64,000 bases of DNA, taken from positions 600,799 to 664,798 of the forward strand of contig CAXUKO010000001.1 in NCBI GenBank assembly GCA_964251665.1, given 5' to 3'. Of this stretch, positions 49,905 through 59,681 are shown piece after piece. Source of the DNA: JBBQLG01 sp964251665 (GTDB lineage: Bacteria > Bacteroidota > Bacteroidia > Cytophagales > Spirosomataceae). The notes under the pieces were generated by a model. The model was not told where the DNA came from, searched no databases, and was given only the letters and a program-made list of their open reading frames with translations. A program made the translations under genes and the position numbers. Numbering within the stretch: the stretch's first letter is position 1; every line of letters begins with the position of its first letter.

Positions 49905-51368
49905 GTGCAGAACACGCTAACCGATCAACCGGCATCGGCTTCCAATAAGTGGCTGATCCTCGCCACGCTGGCATTTGGGACCTTTATGGCTACCCTCGAC
50001 AGCAGTATCGTAAACATTGCGCTACCTACCATCCGACGTGATTTGAACGCCGGAGACAGCGTAGAGTGGGTGGTGCTCAGCTACCTGCTTACCACGACCA
50101 GTACCCTGCTTATTATGGGGAAACTGTCGGATCGGTTGGGGCGCCGGTCAATGTACATCACCGGATTTGGTGTCTTTGTCCTTGGTTCGCTCCTGTGTGG
50201 TTTCTCGTGGGACATCTGGTCACTCGTAGGTTTTCGGATTCTACAGGGGTTAGGCGCTTCCATGATTTTCGCAATTGGTCCGGCCATTATCTCCGATACC
50301 TTCATTCCGAAAGAACGTGGGCAGGCACTGGGTTTAATGGGAGCTATTGTGGCCGCAGGCAGCAGTACGGGACCGGTAGCCGGTGGCTTATTGCTGGGTA
50401 AATTCGGCTGGCCCAGTATTTTTTTTGTAAATGTGCCTATAGGACTGATTGCCATCTGGCGGGCCTGGGTGGTGCTGCCTGTCAGCCCGAAACTGCCCCG
50501 TCAACGCTTCGATCTGGTGGGAGCCGGTTTGTTTCTGCTCGGCGTAACTACCCTGCTCATCGGGCTGGATTTTGGCCCTGAACCCGAGTATGGCTGGAAC
50601 CATCCGGCCGTGTTGACGCTATTGAGCATTGGTACCGTTCTGCTGATACTGTTCTTCTTCTGGGAGGCCCGGACGCCCGAGCCGATGCTACAACTGAGCC
50701 TGTTTCAGAGTCGCCCTTATACGTCGGCAATTCTGGCGGCTTTACTGGCCTTCGTAGCTTCGGGAGCGAACCTGTTCATTATTCCGTTTTTTCTCCAGCA
50801 GCTACTCGGCTTTACACCCCAATCGGCGGGCCTGATTCTGCTGGCCGGACCGCTGACGTTAAGCATTGTTGCTCCCATCGGCGGGTACCTGTCTACCCGG
50901 GTCAGCATTCGTTGGTTAGCCAGTATCGGTTTGCTGATCGCGGCTACGGGCTACTTCACATTTTCATTTCTGCGGGTGGATTGGGTGTGGCAGGATGTAG
51001 TCTGGCGGAGCGCGCTGGTGAGTATGGGCTTTGCCCTGTTTCAGTCGCCTAACAGTAGTAGTGCCCTTAATTCGGCTCCGTTGACGCAGCGCGGGGTAGC
51101 CAGCAGCCTCATCGCCTTTATGCGCAACCTGGGATTTGTGATCGGAATTGCCTTAGCCGCGGCTGTCTGGTATACCACCCGAAACTATTATGCGCAGACT
51201 CATCAACTCAGTCCCCAGACAAGAGAGGCCCAACTGACAGGCATGCGCTATGTATATTTCGTGATGACGGGGCTGGTACTGGCCGGTGCCCTGATTTCGC
51301 TGTCACGGGGGAAGAACCCGGCTGGCGTTACTCAACCGGACGCAGTGGGCGACGAGGTCGCGGCTTAA
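49905..51368 (+). CDS. MFS transporter, DHA2 (14-helix) drug exporter family
   Basis: A 487-residue membrane protein with a GTG start and about fourteen helices. FMATLDSSIVNIALPTI in helix 1 and LLIMGKLSDRLGRRSMYITG (motif A), then RILQGLGASMIFAIGPAII, are typical of the EmrB/QacA proton-driven exporters. No membrane-fusion partner or regulator is adjacent, so it may act alone in the inner membrane. Substrate unknown. Confidence 0.88.
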   Translation: MQNTLTDQPASASNKWLILATLAFGTFMATLDSSIVNIALPTIRRDLNAGDSVEWVVLSYLLTTTSTLLIMGKLSDRLGRRSMYITGFGVFVLGSLLCGFSWDIWSLVGFRILQGLGASMIFAIGPAIISDTFIPKERGQALGLMGAIVAAGSSTGPVAGGLLLGKFGWPSIFFVNVPIGLIAIWRAWVVLPVSPKLPRQRFDLVGAGLFLLGVTTLLIGLDFGPEPEYGWNHPAVLTLLSIGTVLLILFFFWEARTPEPMLQLSLFQSRPYTSAILAALLAFVASGANLFIIPFFLQQLLGFTPQSAGLILLAGPLTLSIVAPIGGYLSTRVSIRWLASIGLLIAATGYFTFSFLRVDWVWQDVVWRSALVSMGFALFQSPNSSSALNSAPLTQRGVASSLIAFMRNLGFVIGIALAAAVWYTTRNYYAQTHQLSPQTREAQLTGMRYVYFVMTGLVLAGALISLSRGKNPAGVTQPDAVGDEVAA

Positions 51369-51383
51369 TGAACGTTAAATGGC

Positions 51384-51460
51384 TTCACACATCGAGGGCC
51401 TGGCCTTATTCATCTCTATGTGTTGAGGAGATGAGTAAGGCCGGGCCCTCGATGCGTGAA
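51384..51460. terminator. 33-base imperfect palindrome up to the convergent stop
   Basis: Arms 51384-51416 and 51428-51460 match at 30 of 33 positions with an 11-base loop. Two of the three differences would be G-U pairs in plus-strand RNA. The right arm ends exactly before the stop codon of the minus-strand gene at 51461. Confidence 0.75.
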
Positions 51461-53104
51461 TCAAAGAATCGGGTCTTTCACAGCAGCGTCGAACGCACCC
51501 GTCAGAACTTTACCCTGCCGTTTAACCTGCACCCAGATTCGGTAGCGGCCGGCCTTGGGGAAAGCGTACGGAAACTCGACCATGTTCGTGTGCTGCATGC
51601 CATTCATAGTATGATTCATCGACTTCATGCCCGCCATCAGGAGTTTGTCGCGTTCGGCATCGGGCAAACGGCTTAGGCCAGTCAGATAGGTATCGATGCT
51701 GTCGCGGAACCGTTTGGGGTTGGGATAATGAAACGTCCGGGCTGTGTCGGCAATGCGGTTTACCAGTTCCTGCTCGGCGGCCATCGAATACGTACCAACC
51801 GGATGCAGGTGAATATATACCGACCCATCCTCGCGCAGAATAGCAGCATGACCGCCCATGCCCAGATACGGTTGCAGCGGAGCAGGCTGCCCATTGGCGT
51901 CGGCTACGGCGAAGCGCAGGGTGTACAGTTTAGCCGATTCAAGCACCTCATCCGGTTTGCTTTCCCACAGCATTGTCGAGCCATCGGCCAGCGGTACTTT
52001 CACGCCGGGTTGGCCACAAACGGCGATGCCAGCCTCCGCACGTGATGCTTTGGTCTGTCCCATCGGCGTTGTTACCACATAACTATCATCGCGGTCCGTA
52101 GGCTGTCGGTTCAGTTTGCCAGCACTACGGGGCGCGGGTACATTGATGGTATCGGTCAGGGTTTCGGTAAATCCATTGTTGTACACCACATCGGCATAGA
52201 GCCGATACTGGCCTTTGGGCAGGTCAGGCAGGGCTGCCTGATACGTGAGTGTGTCGCGTCGGCTGGGGTGGAGGTGCGCCAAGGCGTCCAGACCCGGCAT
52301 CCTGACCATGAAGACGTGCATCAGCTTTCCGTGGTCCGGCACTATGTAGCTTAGTCTCCGTTTGTTCCGCGCCCAGTTCGTTGTATCGATTCGTATGTTC
52401 AGCAGCGACTCATCGGCGGTTGTTGTTACGGATGCCTTGATGGGTAAAGGTCGATACAGATTTTGGGTCAGGTAATCATTGGCCCAGCTATTCCACCAGG
52501 TGCGCCCGCCGAACAGAATCAGGATCAGTACTACAGCACTGGCACCCATGCCGATGGCTCGTTTCCGACCTAAACCGGGTGGAGCCACTGCCGTTGGTGA
52601 CAGCGTACCGTCCGATAAACTGGCCCCGATAATGGTGACCATCATCACAAACAGGAGCAGACCGAGCACGATCAGTAGGGCACCCGTTCCGGAGGGCATA
52701 TCGCGTTGCGCCGTGGCAACCGATACAACGGGCACCACAATCTCCGTCTTACCGTCGGGGCCGTCAACGTCAAGTTGGATGCTGGACGACCCCGATTCCA
52801 TAAACCAGATCAGGCCCTCAAACCGTTGTCCATCCATGCGCTGTAACTCATCGTGGGTGGGTGCACCGGCGTCGCCGGATCGGAAATAGACGGGTCGGGC
52901 CTGTACCGAATTGACGCGGCCTTTTTCGACAAAAACAGTCACCCGCGCCGTGCCGGGCACTACGTCGGGTGGCTGGATGCTAACCAGTACTTGATACTTG
53001 CCGGCCTGTTTCTGGACAATTACGCCCGAACTACCAATATGCGCCAGGGTGGCGCCTATCGGAGCGAGCAGAAGGATGAGTAGATAGAGAAGTTTTCTGT
53101 TCAT
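51461..53104 (-). CDS. Membrane protein with YtkA-like His/Met-rich domains
   Basis: A 547-residue exported protein. It has a signal peptide (LLAPIGATLA), a beta-domain to about residue 130, membrane helices near 140-160 and 190-210, then a soluble half. LMHVFMVRMPGLDALAHLHP and LPKGQYRLYADVVYNNGFTE form a YtkA-like immunoglobulin fold; YLGMGGHAAILREDGSVYIH with LHPVGTYSM form a second. Histidine and methionine clusters (SMNHTMNGMQHTNM) suggest copper or other metal binding, which is inferred. Its start overlaps the stop of the upstream gene by ATGA, so the two are translated together. Confidence 0.7.
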   Translation of the reverse strand: MNRKLLYLLILLLAPIGATLAHIGSSGVIVQKQAGKYQVLVSIQPPDVVPGTARVTVFVEKGRVNSVQARPVYFRSGDAGAPTHDELQRMDGQRFEGLIWFMESGSSSIQLDVDGPDGKTEIVVPVVSVATAQRDMPSGTGALLIVLGLLLFVMMVTIIGASLSDGTLSPTAVAPPGLGRKRAIGMGASAVVLILILFGGRTWWNSWANDYLTQNLYRPLPIKASVTTTADESLLNIRIDTTNWARNKRRLSYIVPDHGKLMHVFMVRMPGLDALAHLHPSRRDTLTYQAALPDLPKGQYRLYADVVYNNGFTETLTDTINVPAPRSAGKLNRQPTDRDDSYVVTTPMGQTKASRAEAGIAVCGQPGVKVPLADGSTMLWESKPDEVLESAKLYTLRFAVADANGQPAPLQPYLGMGGHAAILREDGSVYIHLHPVGTYSMAAEQELVNRIADTARTFHYPNPKRFRDSIDTYLTGLSRLPDAERDKLLMAGMKSMNHTMNGMQHTNMVEFPYAFPKAGRYRIWVQVKRQGKVLTGAFDAAVKDPIL

Positions 53105-54333
53105 CGCTGTACCCGTTTCATCCAGTTGCCCCATACTAAACCAAGCCGGGCCGATAGAATAGCCGACACTAACGCGATACCATACCCCTCCAGAAACTGC
53201 GCGGTAGTTTGCTTGTACCACGGGCTGAATGCATACCGATATTCCCAGTCAGGCGGGCTGTTGTACGTCCAGGAATAAGACAGGAAGAACGCGTTTCGGG
53301 CATAGGGTGAAGTTTGCAGAAACGTACCGAAAGGCCATTGCACGAGCAAAAATACCAGCAAAAAAGCACTCCCCAGCATAGCCGCCAGTAGCCAGTCGTT
53401 TAGCTTTTTGCCGTTTGGTGCCCGGTCGAATCGGTGCATGAGCTGGTCCAGTACAAAGCCTGGAATTACCAGCAGCAGCGGAAACTGGAAGGGCTGATAC
53501 GTTGTAATCGGGTTGAGCACCGGGCCAAGGCGTGGAGTGGCTGGAAAAAACTGGATGACCCAACTTGGTAGTCCGATGGCCAGCATATAAATCAGGCTGA
53601 TGGTCGTGATCGGGTACCTTAATGGCGATGCCCGGCCTACCGCCAGCAGATATACCGGGAAGGCAACCCCGGCAAACAAATAACTGATGGAGTTTTGCGA
53701 CACATGCGGGGCTATTTTCTCCGAAAAGAGGCCGTACAGAACGGCTAACAGTAGCCCGGCCGCTACAGCGAACAGGTTTTTAAGCCGCGTGGCACGGCGC
53801 TGTGCAAGGTCGGACGACAGGGTAGTCGCAGGCTGATTCTGAAGGGCCAGCACGCCAACTAGTGCGCCAAACTGTACCGTCATCATACCCAATAGCAGAA
53901 TAGTGTGCGGGGGCGTCAGAATCTGGACGTCCAGCCCGTAGGTGTTATGCCACCAGTCGTCGAAGGGGGCGGAAGTGAGGATCGCCAATGCGCCCCAGGC
54001 ACAGAACATGGCACCCAATGAGCCGTAGAAAACGCCCCAGAACCGGACACTGCGGCTTTTGGTGTACTGATCTTTTCCCAGCGTCAGGCTAAAAATCTGG
54101 TAAGCCGAGAACAGACCCGCCACAACGGCCCCAATGTAGAGCACTAAGTGGGGCGGAGAGAACAGGCCATCGCGGCCAATGCTCATGTGCCACATAATGT
54201 CCCAGATGAGCCCGACAATGATGCAGGCCGATGCAAATACAACGGCGTAGATATAGGTAGGAATGCCAAGTCGCCAGTCGCCGGTTCGGGTGCTGGCGTA
54301 GGTTCCAGGGGAGGCCGGAAATGTTGATTGCAT
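53101..54333 (-). CDS. Polytopic membrane protein with a duplicated WH-PPH motif
   Basis: A 410-residue protein with about ten membrane helices. Two similar segments occur: W-H-x3-G-x-D-x4-PPH at residues 48-62 (with W44-D45 before it) and W-H-x3-G-x-D-x5-PPH at 128-143 (with DD before it). Both lie at helix ends and are followed by a hydrophobic stretch with a glycine. Repeated histidine, aspartate and tryptophan suggest a metal or heme site. I do not recognise the family. It is the first gene of a two-gene operon with the YtkA-like protein and probably works with it. Confidence 0.6.
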   Translation of the reverse strand: MQSTFPASPGTYASTRTGDWRLGIPTYIYAVVFASACIIVGLIWDIMWHMSIGRDGLFSPPHLVLYIGAVVAGLFSAYQIFSLTLGKDQYTKSRSVRFWGVFYGSLGAMFCAWGALAILTSAPFDDWWHNTYGLDVQILTPPHTILLLGMMTVQFGALVGVLALQNQPATTLSSDLAQRRATRLKNLFAVAAGLLLAVLYGLFSEKIAPHVSQNSISYLFAGVAFPVYLLAVGRASPLRYPITTISLIYMLAIGLPSWVIQFFPATPRLGPVLNPITTYQPFQFPLLLVIPGFVLDQLMHRFDRAPNGKKLNDWLLAAMLGSAFLLVFLLVQWPFGTFLQTSPYARNAFFLSYSWTYNSPPDWEYRYAFSPWYKQTTAQFLEGYGIALVSAILSARLGLVWGNWMKRVQR

Positions 54334-54571
54334 AGGGAGAGGAGGTAAGATTTAGTTCGTAAATATCTATAAGTCAGACCAGTCATGCAACTCTTGCCGG
54401 ATACACAACCGGATGAGTTGTTAAACGGTAAGTAGGAGTAGCGAAACCCCGCGCCGATGGTTTGCTCCCCAGGGTATGAGCGTCCATAATACCGTTTCCT
54501 GAGCCTGTGGCGTATAAAAAACCGATATATAGCGTTATTTGCACATAAATCCGGTCATCCATTCTCTTCCT

Positions 54572-55189
54572 ATGCTACGCTTTACTATTCCGGCACGACT
54601 TACCCGCTTCATTGCAAAGACCTTACTGATTGGGCTTGGGCTAGTGATGAATGGCTGTGTTCCCGATTTTCTGGTGTCAAACCCCGATTGGGTCGTTATT
54701 AACGCGGGCGATCATGATCCGACGCCATTGCGGTCGAGCAGCCTGTTGGTCAGCCCACGGGAAGTGTCGGCCACGGTCACCTTCGACAGTACCTGCATTT
54801 ACGATCTGCATGGTGGTGATCAGGAAGACTGGAACAAGGTAATCGGGCTGGGCTTTGTCGGGTCTAAAGATCAGACACTCGGGGCGGCTCCGCATCAGGT
54901 AGATGGTGCCCGGGTAGGCTGGCGGTGGAGCACGAAACTACAACGCATCGAACTCGGCGCTTACGTCTATGTTGAAGGCAAACTGACGTCGTTTAAAATA
55001 GCGGAAACGCTGATTAACCAGCCTACGAAGCTGATCATCAAAATTGATTACGATAAAAAACTGTATCAGGTAATTGGTGGTCCGCCGATTCCCTTTACGC
55101 ACGACAAGACCTTCGCCTACGAAACCGGCCTTTATTTTGGCGGTAATCAGGTAGCACCCCACGAGATTCGGGTCAAGATTGTGCATTGA
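54572..55189 (+). CDS. Hypothetical lipoprotein
   Basis: A 205-residue protein with a long lipoprotein signal ending LVMNGC, so the mature protein starts at Cys29. The rest is beta-rich, with ATVTFDSTCIYDLHGGDQED, LGFVGSKDQ, and RVGWRWSTKLQRIELGAYVY near the middle and ETGLYFGGNQVAPHEIRVKI at the end, which recalls a jelly-roll or lectin-like sandwich. No family recognised. It is monocistronic, about 120 bases before endonuclease V. Confidence 0.7.
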   Translation: MLRFTIPARLTRFIAKTLLIGLGLVMNGCVPDFLVSNPDWVVINAGDHDPTPLRSSSLLVSPREVSATVTFDSTCIYDLHGGDQEDWNKVIGLGFVGSKDQTLGAAPHQVDGARVGWRWSTKLQRIELGAYVYVEGKLTSFKIAETLINQPTKLIIKIDYDKKLYQVIGGPPIPFTHDKTFAYETGLYFGGNQVAPHEIRVKIVH

Positions 55190-55312
55190 GGCAGCCGATG
55201 CACTACTACTGCTCATTAGTACCGAAGGGGTATCGCCCGAAGGTAGCCTAAACCAACACATGGGCAGCGACGTTATCAGATGTGCTACGGTTCAACGACG
55301 TGGTACTTCTTT

Positions 55313-56005
55313 ATGGCCCAATACCAACCCCTGCACGACTGGACGGTTACGCCCGCCGAGGCCGTTGCCCTGCAAAAGCAACTCCGTTCACAAACCCGTA
55401 TCCAACCCCTGACCCAACCGGCGCAGACCATTGCGGGCTGCGATATCTCGTTCAATAAATTTGAGGAGACGGTTTACGCGGGCATCGTTGTGCTGCGGCT
55501 CGATACGCTGGAAACGGTGGCCGAAGCAGGCGTTGTCAGTTCAACCACGTTTCCGTACGTGCCGGGATTGCTGACGTTTCGGGAAGGCCCTGCCCTGCTG
55601 GAGGCCTGGCAAAAGCTAACGGTAGAGCCCGATGTGGTCATGTTCGATGGTCACGGTACGGCCCACCCGCGCCGGATGGGTATTGCTGCGCACATGGGCC
55701 TTTGGCTGAATCGGCCGACGTTTGGATGTGGTAAATCGGTGCTGGTTGGCGCTTTCGAGGAGCCGGGTATCGAACGCGGTAACTGGTCGCCCATGCGTCA
55801 TCGCGGGGAGGTAATCGGGGCAGCTTTGCGAACCAAGAATAAAGTTAACCCCGTATTTATTTCGCCCGGTCACCTCATCGATCTGCAAACGGCTATTGAT
55901 CTTACCCTGCGAACCGATGGCGGCTACCGGATTCCCGAGCCGACACGCCGGGCACATAACCTCGTTAATGCCCTGCGCCGGGGTGAGCGTGTGCCGACTA
56001 TTTAA
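55313..56005 (+). CDS. nfi: Endonuclease V (deoxyinosine 3'-endonuclease)
   Basis: A 230-residue nuclease that cuts the second bond 3' of deoxyinosine. Motifs match the family: IAGCDISF with the first catalytic aspartate, a glutamate in VYAGIVVLR context, FPYVPGLLTFREGPALLEAW, VMFDGHGTAHPRRMGIAAHMG and SPGHLIDLQTAIDL. The start at 55313 is chosen because the longer frame from 55280 adds residues unlike the family. Family N termini begin near YQPLHDW. Confidence 0.95.
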   Translation: MAQYQPLHDWTVTPAEAVALQKQLRSQTRIQPLTQPAQTIAGCDISFNKFEETVYAGIVVLRLDTLETVAEAGVVSSTTFPYVPGLLTFREGPALLEAWQKLTVEPDVVMFDGHGTAHPRRMGIAAHMGLWLNRPTFGCGKSVLVGAFEEPGIERGNWSPMRHRGEVIGAALRTKNKVNPVFISPGHLIDLQTAIDLTLRTDGGYRIPEPTRRAHNLVNALRRGERVPTI

Positions 56006-56080
56006 CACTTTTTAACGCTAACTGTCAGATTTTTCATACATTTTCAGGCTCAAATTCAAGTCAACGAGCGTTTATCGTCT

Positions 56081-57682
56081 ATGAAAAAGATTTTTTTAAT
56101 TGCGTCGGTGGTGTTGCTGCCCGCGCTGGCTTCTGCGCAGGATAAGCAATGGTATCTCCTCGACGCCAAAACGGATCAGGCTGTCGGCATCAGTTCCGAG
56201 CGTGCCTACCGCGAACTACTTAAGAACCGCAAACCGACACCCGTGGTCGTCGCCGTGATTGACGGGGGCATTGATACGGCTCATACTGACCTGAAACGGG
56301 TACTCTGGAACAACCCTAAAGAATTGGCCGGTAACGGGAAAGACGACGATAAGAACGGGTACGTTGACGACACACATGGGTGGAATTTCATTGGCGGTAA
56401 GGATGGTCGTAACGTGCAGTACGAAACGTCGGAAGCAACCCGACTGTACGCCATGCTAAAGCCGAAATACGAAAAAGGCGGCACACTGATTGACCGGAAA
56501 ACGCTCAAACCCGCTCAGCAGACCGAGTTTGATCAGTACGTAAAAATCAAGGGCGATTTCGAGAAAAATGCCCAGAACTACCGGCAACAGTACGCGGCCT
56601 ATAGTGCTTACCTGACGCAGTTTACCGCCATCAGCAATGAGTTGAAACAGGCACTCGGCGTCACTACGTTAGACACGGCCACGTTACAGAAAGCCAATCC
56701 GACCGACCCCATCCTGAAACAGCGCGTTACTGGCTTACTGAAGGTCATGCAGGCCCAGAATCTTGGTTCCGATGCCGACCTGATCAATGAATTGCAGAAG
56801 GATTCGGAGCAGCTAAAATCGCGGGCCGAATATGCCTACAACCCCGCCTACGACGCCCGCGCTATTGTAGGCGATAATCCCAATGACCTCACGGAACGTA
56901 ATTATGGGAACGCCGATGTTGACGGTCCCGATGCCCGTCATGGGTCGCACGTAGCCGGTATTATCGGGGCTGACCGCACCAATAACGCCGGGATACTGGG
57001 TATTTCGGATGCGGTGCAGATTATGGGCGTTCGGGCCGTACCCGATGGAGACGAGCGCGACAAAGACGTGGCCAACGCCATCCGGTACGCCGTTGACAAT
57101 GGTGCCCAGATCATTAACATGAGCTTCGGGAAAGACTATTCGCCCCAGCGGCAGACTGTGGATGATGCCCTGCATTATGCCCAGCAAAAAGGCGTATTAC
57201 TGGTACACGCGGCTGGTAATGATGGTAAAAACATTGATACCGCAGCTAACTTTCCGGCGGACAAATTCATGGATGGCTCACCCATTCCGAACATGATCAC
57301 GGTGGGTGCCAGCAGCCGTACCAACGACCGCGACCTGGTGGCTTCGTTCTCTAACTACGGAAAACACTCGGTTGATGTATTTGCGCCGGGGTCGGGAATT
57401 TATTCTACCGTTCCGGGCAGCGAATATGAAAACCTCAGCGGTACCAGCATGGCTTCGCCGGTGGTGGCAGGGGTGGCTGCCGTATTGAAATCGTACTTCC
57501 CGAAATTAACGGCTACCGATCTGAAACGCATTATCGAGAAATCAGCTGTGGTATATCATACGCAGGTTCGTAAACCGGAAAGTGATCAACTGGTCGATTT
57601 CGCCGAACTCTCAAAAACGGGCGGTATCGTGAATGTATACGAAGCTGTGAAACTGGCACTGGCGCAGGAAACGGCTAAGTAA
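56081..57682 (+). CDS. Exported S8-family subtilisin-like protease
   Basis: A 533-residue protein with a signal peptide ending LASAQ. The triad is visible: Asp61 in VAVIDGGIDTAHTDL, histidine in DARHGSHVAGIIGADR near residue 290, and serine in LSGTSMASPVVAGVAAVLK near residue 460. The oxyanion asparagine lies in VHAAGNDGKN. Between Asp and His there is a charged helical insert of about 170 residues (rich in K and Q), usual in this Bacteroidota group. No propeptide or sorting domain is evident. It is followed by a strong terminator. Confidence 0.94.
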   Translation: MKKIFLIASVVLLPALASAQDKQWYLLDAKTDQAVGISSERAYRELLKNRKPTPVVVAVIDGGIDTAHTDLKRVLWNNPKELAGNGKDDDKNGYVDDTHGWNFIGGKDGRNVQYETSEATRLYAMLKPKYEKGGTLIDRKTLKPAQQTEFDQYVKIKGDFEKNAQNYRQQYAAYSAYLTQFTAISNELKQALGVTTLDTATLQKANPTDPILKQRVTGLLKVMQAQNLGSDADLINELQKDSEQLKSRAEYAYNPAYDARAIVGDNPNDLTERNYGNADVDGPDARHGSHVAGIIGADRTNNAGILGISDAVQIMGVRAVPDGDERDKDVANAIRYAVDNGAQIINMSFGKDYSPQRQTVDDALHYAQQKGVLLVHAAGNDGKNIDTAANFPADKFMDGSPIPNMITVGASSRTNDRDLVASFSNYGKHSVDVFAPGSGIYSTVPGSEYENLSGTSMASPVVAGVAAVLKSYFPKLTATDLKRIIEKSAVVYHTQVRKPESDQLVDFAELSKTGGIVNVYEAVKLALAQETAK

Positions 57683-57740
57683 CGGGGCCTGCTGACTGAG
57701 AGCAAGCATACTAGCCTCAATAGCAAACAAGGCGTCGACG

Positions 57741-57783
57741 AGCAAAGAGGGGTGACCGGATAAACCGGTCACCCCTCTTTGCT
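57741..57783. terminator. Perfect 19-base hairpin between convergent genes
   Basis: agcaaagaggggtgaccgg (57741-57759) and its exact complement (57765-57783), loop ataaa. It sits between the protease and the sorbosone-dehydrogenase-like gene. Confidence 0.78.
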
Positions 57784-57803
57784 CCTTATTCTGTACGTTT
57801 CCG

Positions 57804-59153
57804 CTACTTTTTAGCGGCATACATTACCCGCCAGACGGTACCTTTTACCGAGTCGGCGATGTAGAGCGAACCGTCGGGGCCTTGTGCCAGACCCATCGGC
57901 CGGTGCAGTGCATCACCGGGGCTGGCCAGGTCGGGTTTGCCGGCGTTAACACTGGTGCCGGGCTGACCCGGCTCAGCAACACCCGCGAAGTTCTCAGCGA
58001 ACACCTCGTAGCTGCCCGACGGACGGCCGTCTTTCCCAAAGGGAACAAACGCCACAAAGTAGCCGCCCTGTTTCAGGGGAGCGCGGTTCCAGGAGCCGTG
58101 GAAGCACACAAAAGCACCATTTTTGTACCGGGCCGGAAACTGGTTGCCGGTATAGAACAACAGATCATTCGGTGCCCAGTGGCCAGGAAACGCCATAATG
58201 GGTTTCTCTTTACCCGCGCACAGATCCTCCGTTTTTCCGTCGCCACCGTATTCGGGTGCGAGCAGTTTTTTGCCCATCACGTGGTTGTTGTAGCAGTAAG
58301 GCCAGCCGAAATCGTTGCCGTCTTTCACCATCAGAAATTCTTCGGAAGGCAACTCCGCACTGGTGGTGTCGTTAAAACCGGGCCAGTTTTTCAGATCGTC
58401 GCGGCCGTGCTGCAACGCGTACAGGGTATTGTTCGCGGTGTTCCAGTCGAGCGCGACCGCATTGCGAATACCGGTGGCGTAGCGTTTGCCATCCGACTGT
58501 TTCTGGTTCAGTTTGTTGGCGTCGAACTGCCAGATACCTGCGTAATTCTCCAGCAAAGGACAAGGGGTCTGCCCCTTAGAGCCACGCTGCCGGTCTTTCT
58601 CCTGACAGGCATTGGAGGGCGCGCCAAAGTTGACAAACAGTTTGCCATCCGGCGATAGAGCCAGCGATTTGCCCGAATGTTGCCGCTGTAAGGTCAGATT
58701 AATTACAATCGGTTCCGGTTGGGCATCGGCAGCAACCATGCCGTTGGTCAGTTTGTAACGATAAACCGACGTGTCCGACGAAGCATACAGGTAATTGTTG
58801 TAGATGCCAATGCCCGTGCCGGTGTAGTTGCCGAACATGACAGGCTCTTCAGCGCGGCCGTCGCCGTTGGCATCCCGCAATTCAACGACGCCTTTGCCGT
58901 CTTTCAGCTTTTCCAGTTTCACGAACAGCGTACCACTGGCCGGGTCGATGGTAATGTGCCGGGCCTTGCCCAGATTGTCGGCGAAGACCAGTGCGCCAAA
59001 TCCTTTGGTAAGTTTGAGACCGCCGTTGTCGGGATCGGGGGCAGGCAGCGACGTTGCCGCCGTCCGTTTAACGGGCTTTTTAGGACCGCCATTGGCCAGT
59101 GCTGAACTGACGAATAGCGCTGTGGCTGCCGTAAGCAGAAGCGTAGTTTTCAT
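57804..59153 (-). CDS. PQQ-type sorbosone/glucose dehydrogenase-like exported protein
   Basis: A 449-residue protein with a signal peptide ending VSSALA. It is a six-bladed beta-propeller type: GFGALVFADNLGKARHITID, VYRYKLTNG, NLTLQRQHSGKSLALSPDGK, YATGIRNAVALDWNTANNTL, and AFPGHWAPNDLLFYTG, GAFVCFHGSWNRAPLKQGGY, and RPMGLAQGPDGSLYIADS. Such proteins oxidise sugars with PQQ and pass electrons to cytochrome c; not all members bind PQQ. The start at 59153 gives the proper signal sequence. Confidence 0.85.
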   Translation of the reverse strand: MKTTLLLTAATALFVSSALANGGPKKPVKRTAATSLPAPDPDNGGLKLTKGFGALVFADNLGKARHITIDPASGTLFVKLEKLKDGKGVVELRDANGDGRAEEPVMFGNYTGTGIGIYNNYLYASSDTSVYRYKLTNGMVAADAQPEPIVINLTLQRQHSGKSLALSPDGKLFVNFGAPSNACQEKDRQRGSKGQTPCPLLENYAGIWQFDANKLNQKQSDGKRYATGIRNAVALDWNTANNTLYALQHGRDDLKNWPGFNDTTSAELPSEEFLMVKDGNDFGWPYCYNNHVMGKKLLAPEYGGDGKTEDLCAGKEKPIMAFPGHWAPNDLLFYTGNQFPARYKNGAFVCFHGSWNRAPLKQGGYFVAFVPFGKDGRPSGSYEVFAENFAGVAEPGQPGTSVNAGKPDLASPGDALHRPMGLAQGPDGSLYIADSVKGTVWRVMYAAKK

Positions 59154-59327
59154 TGAATGAGTTATTTGGAATTTCAACGCCCGGTTAACGACCTGTACCG
59201 GACAAAAGTTTGGGTCGATAGCGGTAAACCGGTTAGTTTTGGGGCCGACTGCTATGCACTGGCAAATTACTGCTTTCTGGCGGAATGAGCTTTACTTTAC
59301 CCATAGCCGACTACTACTCGCTGTACC

Positions 59328-59666
59328 ATGACGAACGAACTGAGTTGGGTTGATTTCGAAAAAGTCGAGATGGCTACCGGGACTATCATAGCCGCTGAAC
59401 CGTTTCCCCAAGCCCGTAAACCAGCTTACAAATTGACCATTGACTTTGGGCTGAAAGGTATCAAACGCACATCGGCGCAGTTGACGGCCCACTATCAGCC
59501 TGCCGATCTGGTGGGCAAGCAGGTTGTAGCGGTGATTAATTTCCCGTCCAAGCAGATTGCCACGTTTATGAGTGAGTGTCTGGTGCTCGGTGCCGTAGCT
59601 GCTGACGGGACCGTAACGTTGCTAACCACCGAACGCCCAACGGAAAACGGGCTGCGCATTGCGTAA
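59328..59666 (+). CDS. csaA: CsaA-like tRNA-binding-domain protein
   Basis: A 112-residue OB-fold protein. WVDFEKVEMATGTIIAAEPF, KLTIDFGLKGIKRTSAQLTA, HYQPADLVGKQVVAVINFPS and SECLVLGAVA match CsaA, a dimeric protein related to the C-terminal domain of methionyl-tRNA synthetase and reported as a secretion-linked chaperone in Bacillus. The deformylase-like gene starts 15 bases downstream, so the two are probably cotranscribed. Confidence 0.92.
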   Translation: MTNELSWVDFEKVEMATGTIIAAEPFPQARKPAYKLTIDFGLKGIKRTSAQLTAHYQPADLVGKQVVAVINFPSKQIATFMSECLVLGAVAADGTVTLLTTERPTENGLRIA

Positions 59667-59681
59667 CTGATTTAGTAAGCT

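Noticed and set aside
57882..58658. 258-codon frame opposite the sorbosone-dehydrogenase-like gene
   Set aside because: Antisense shadow with many low-information residues; the minus-strand frame has a signal peptide and propeller motifs.
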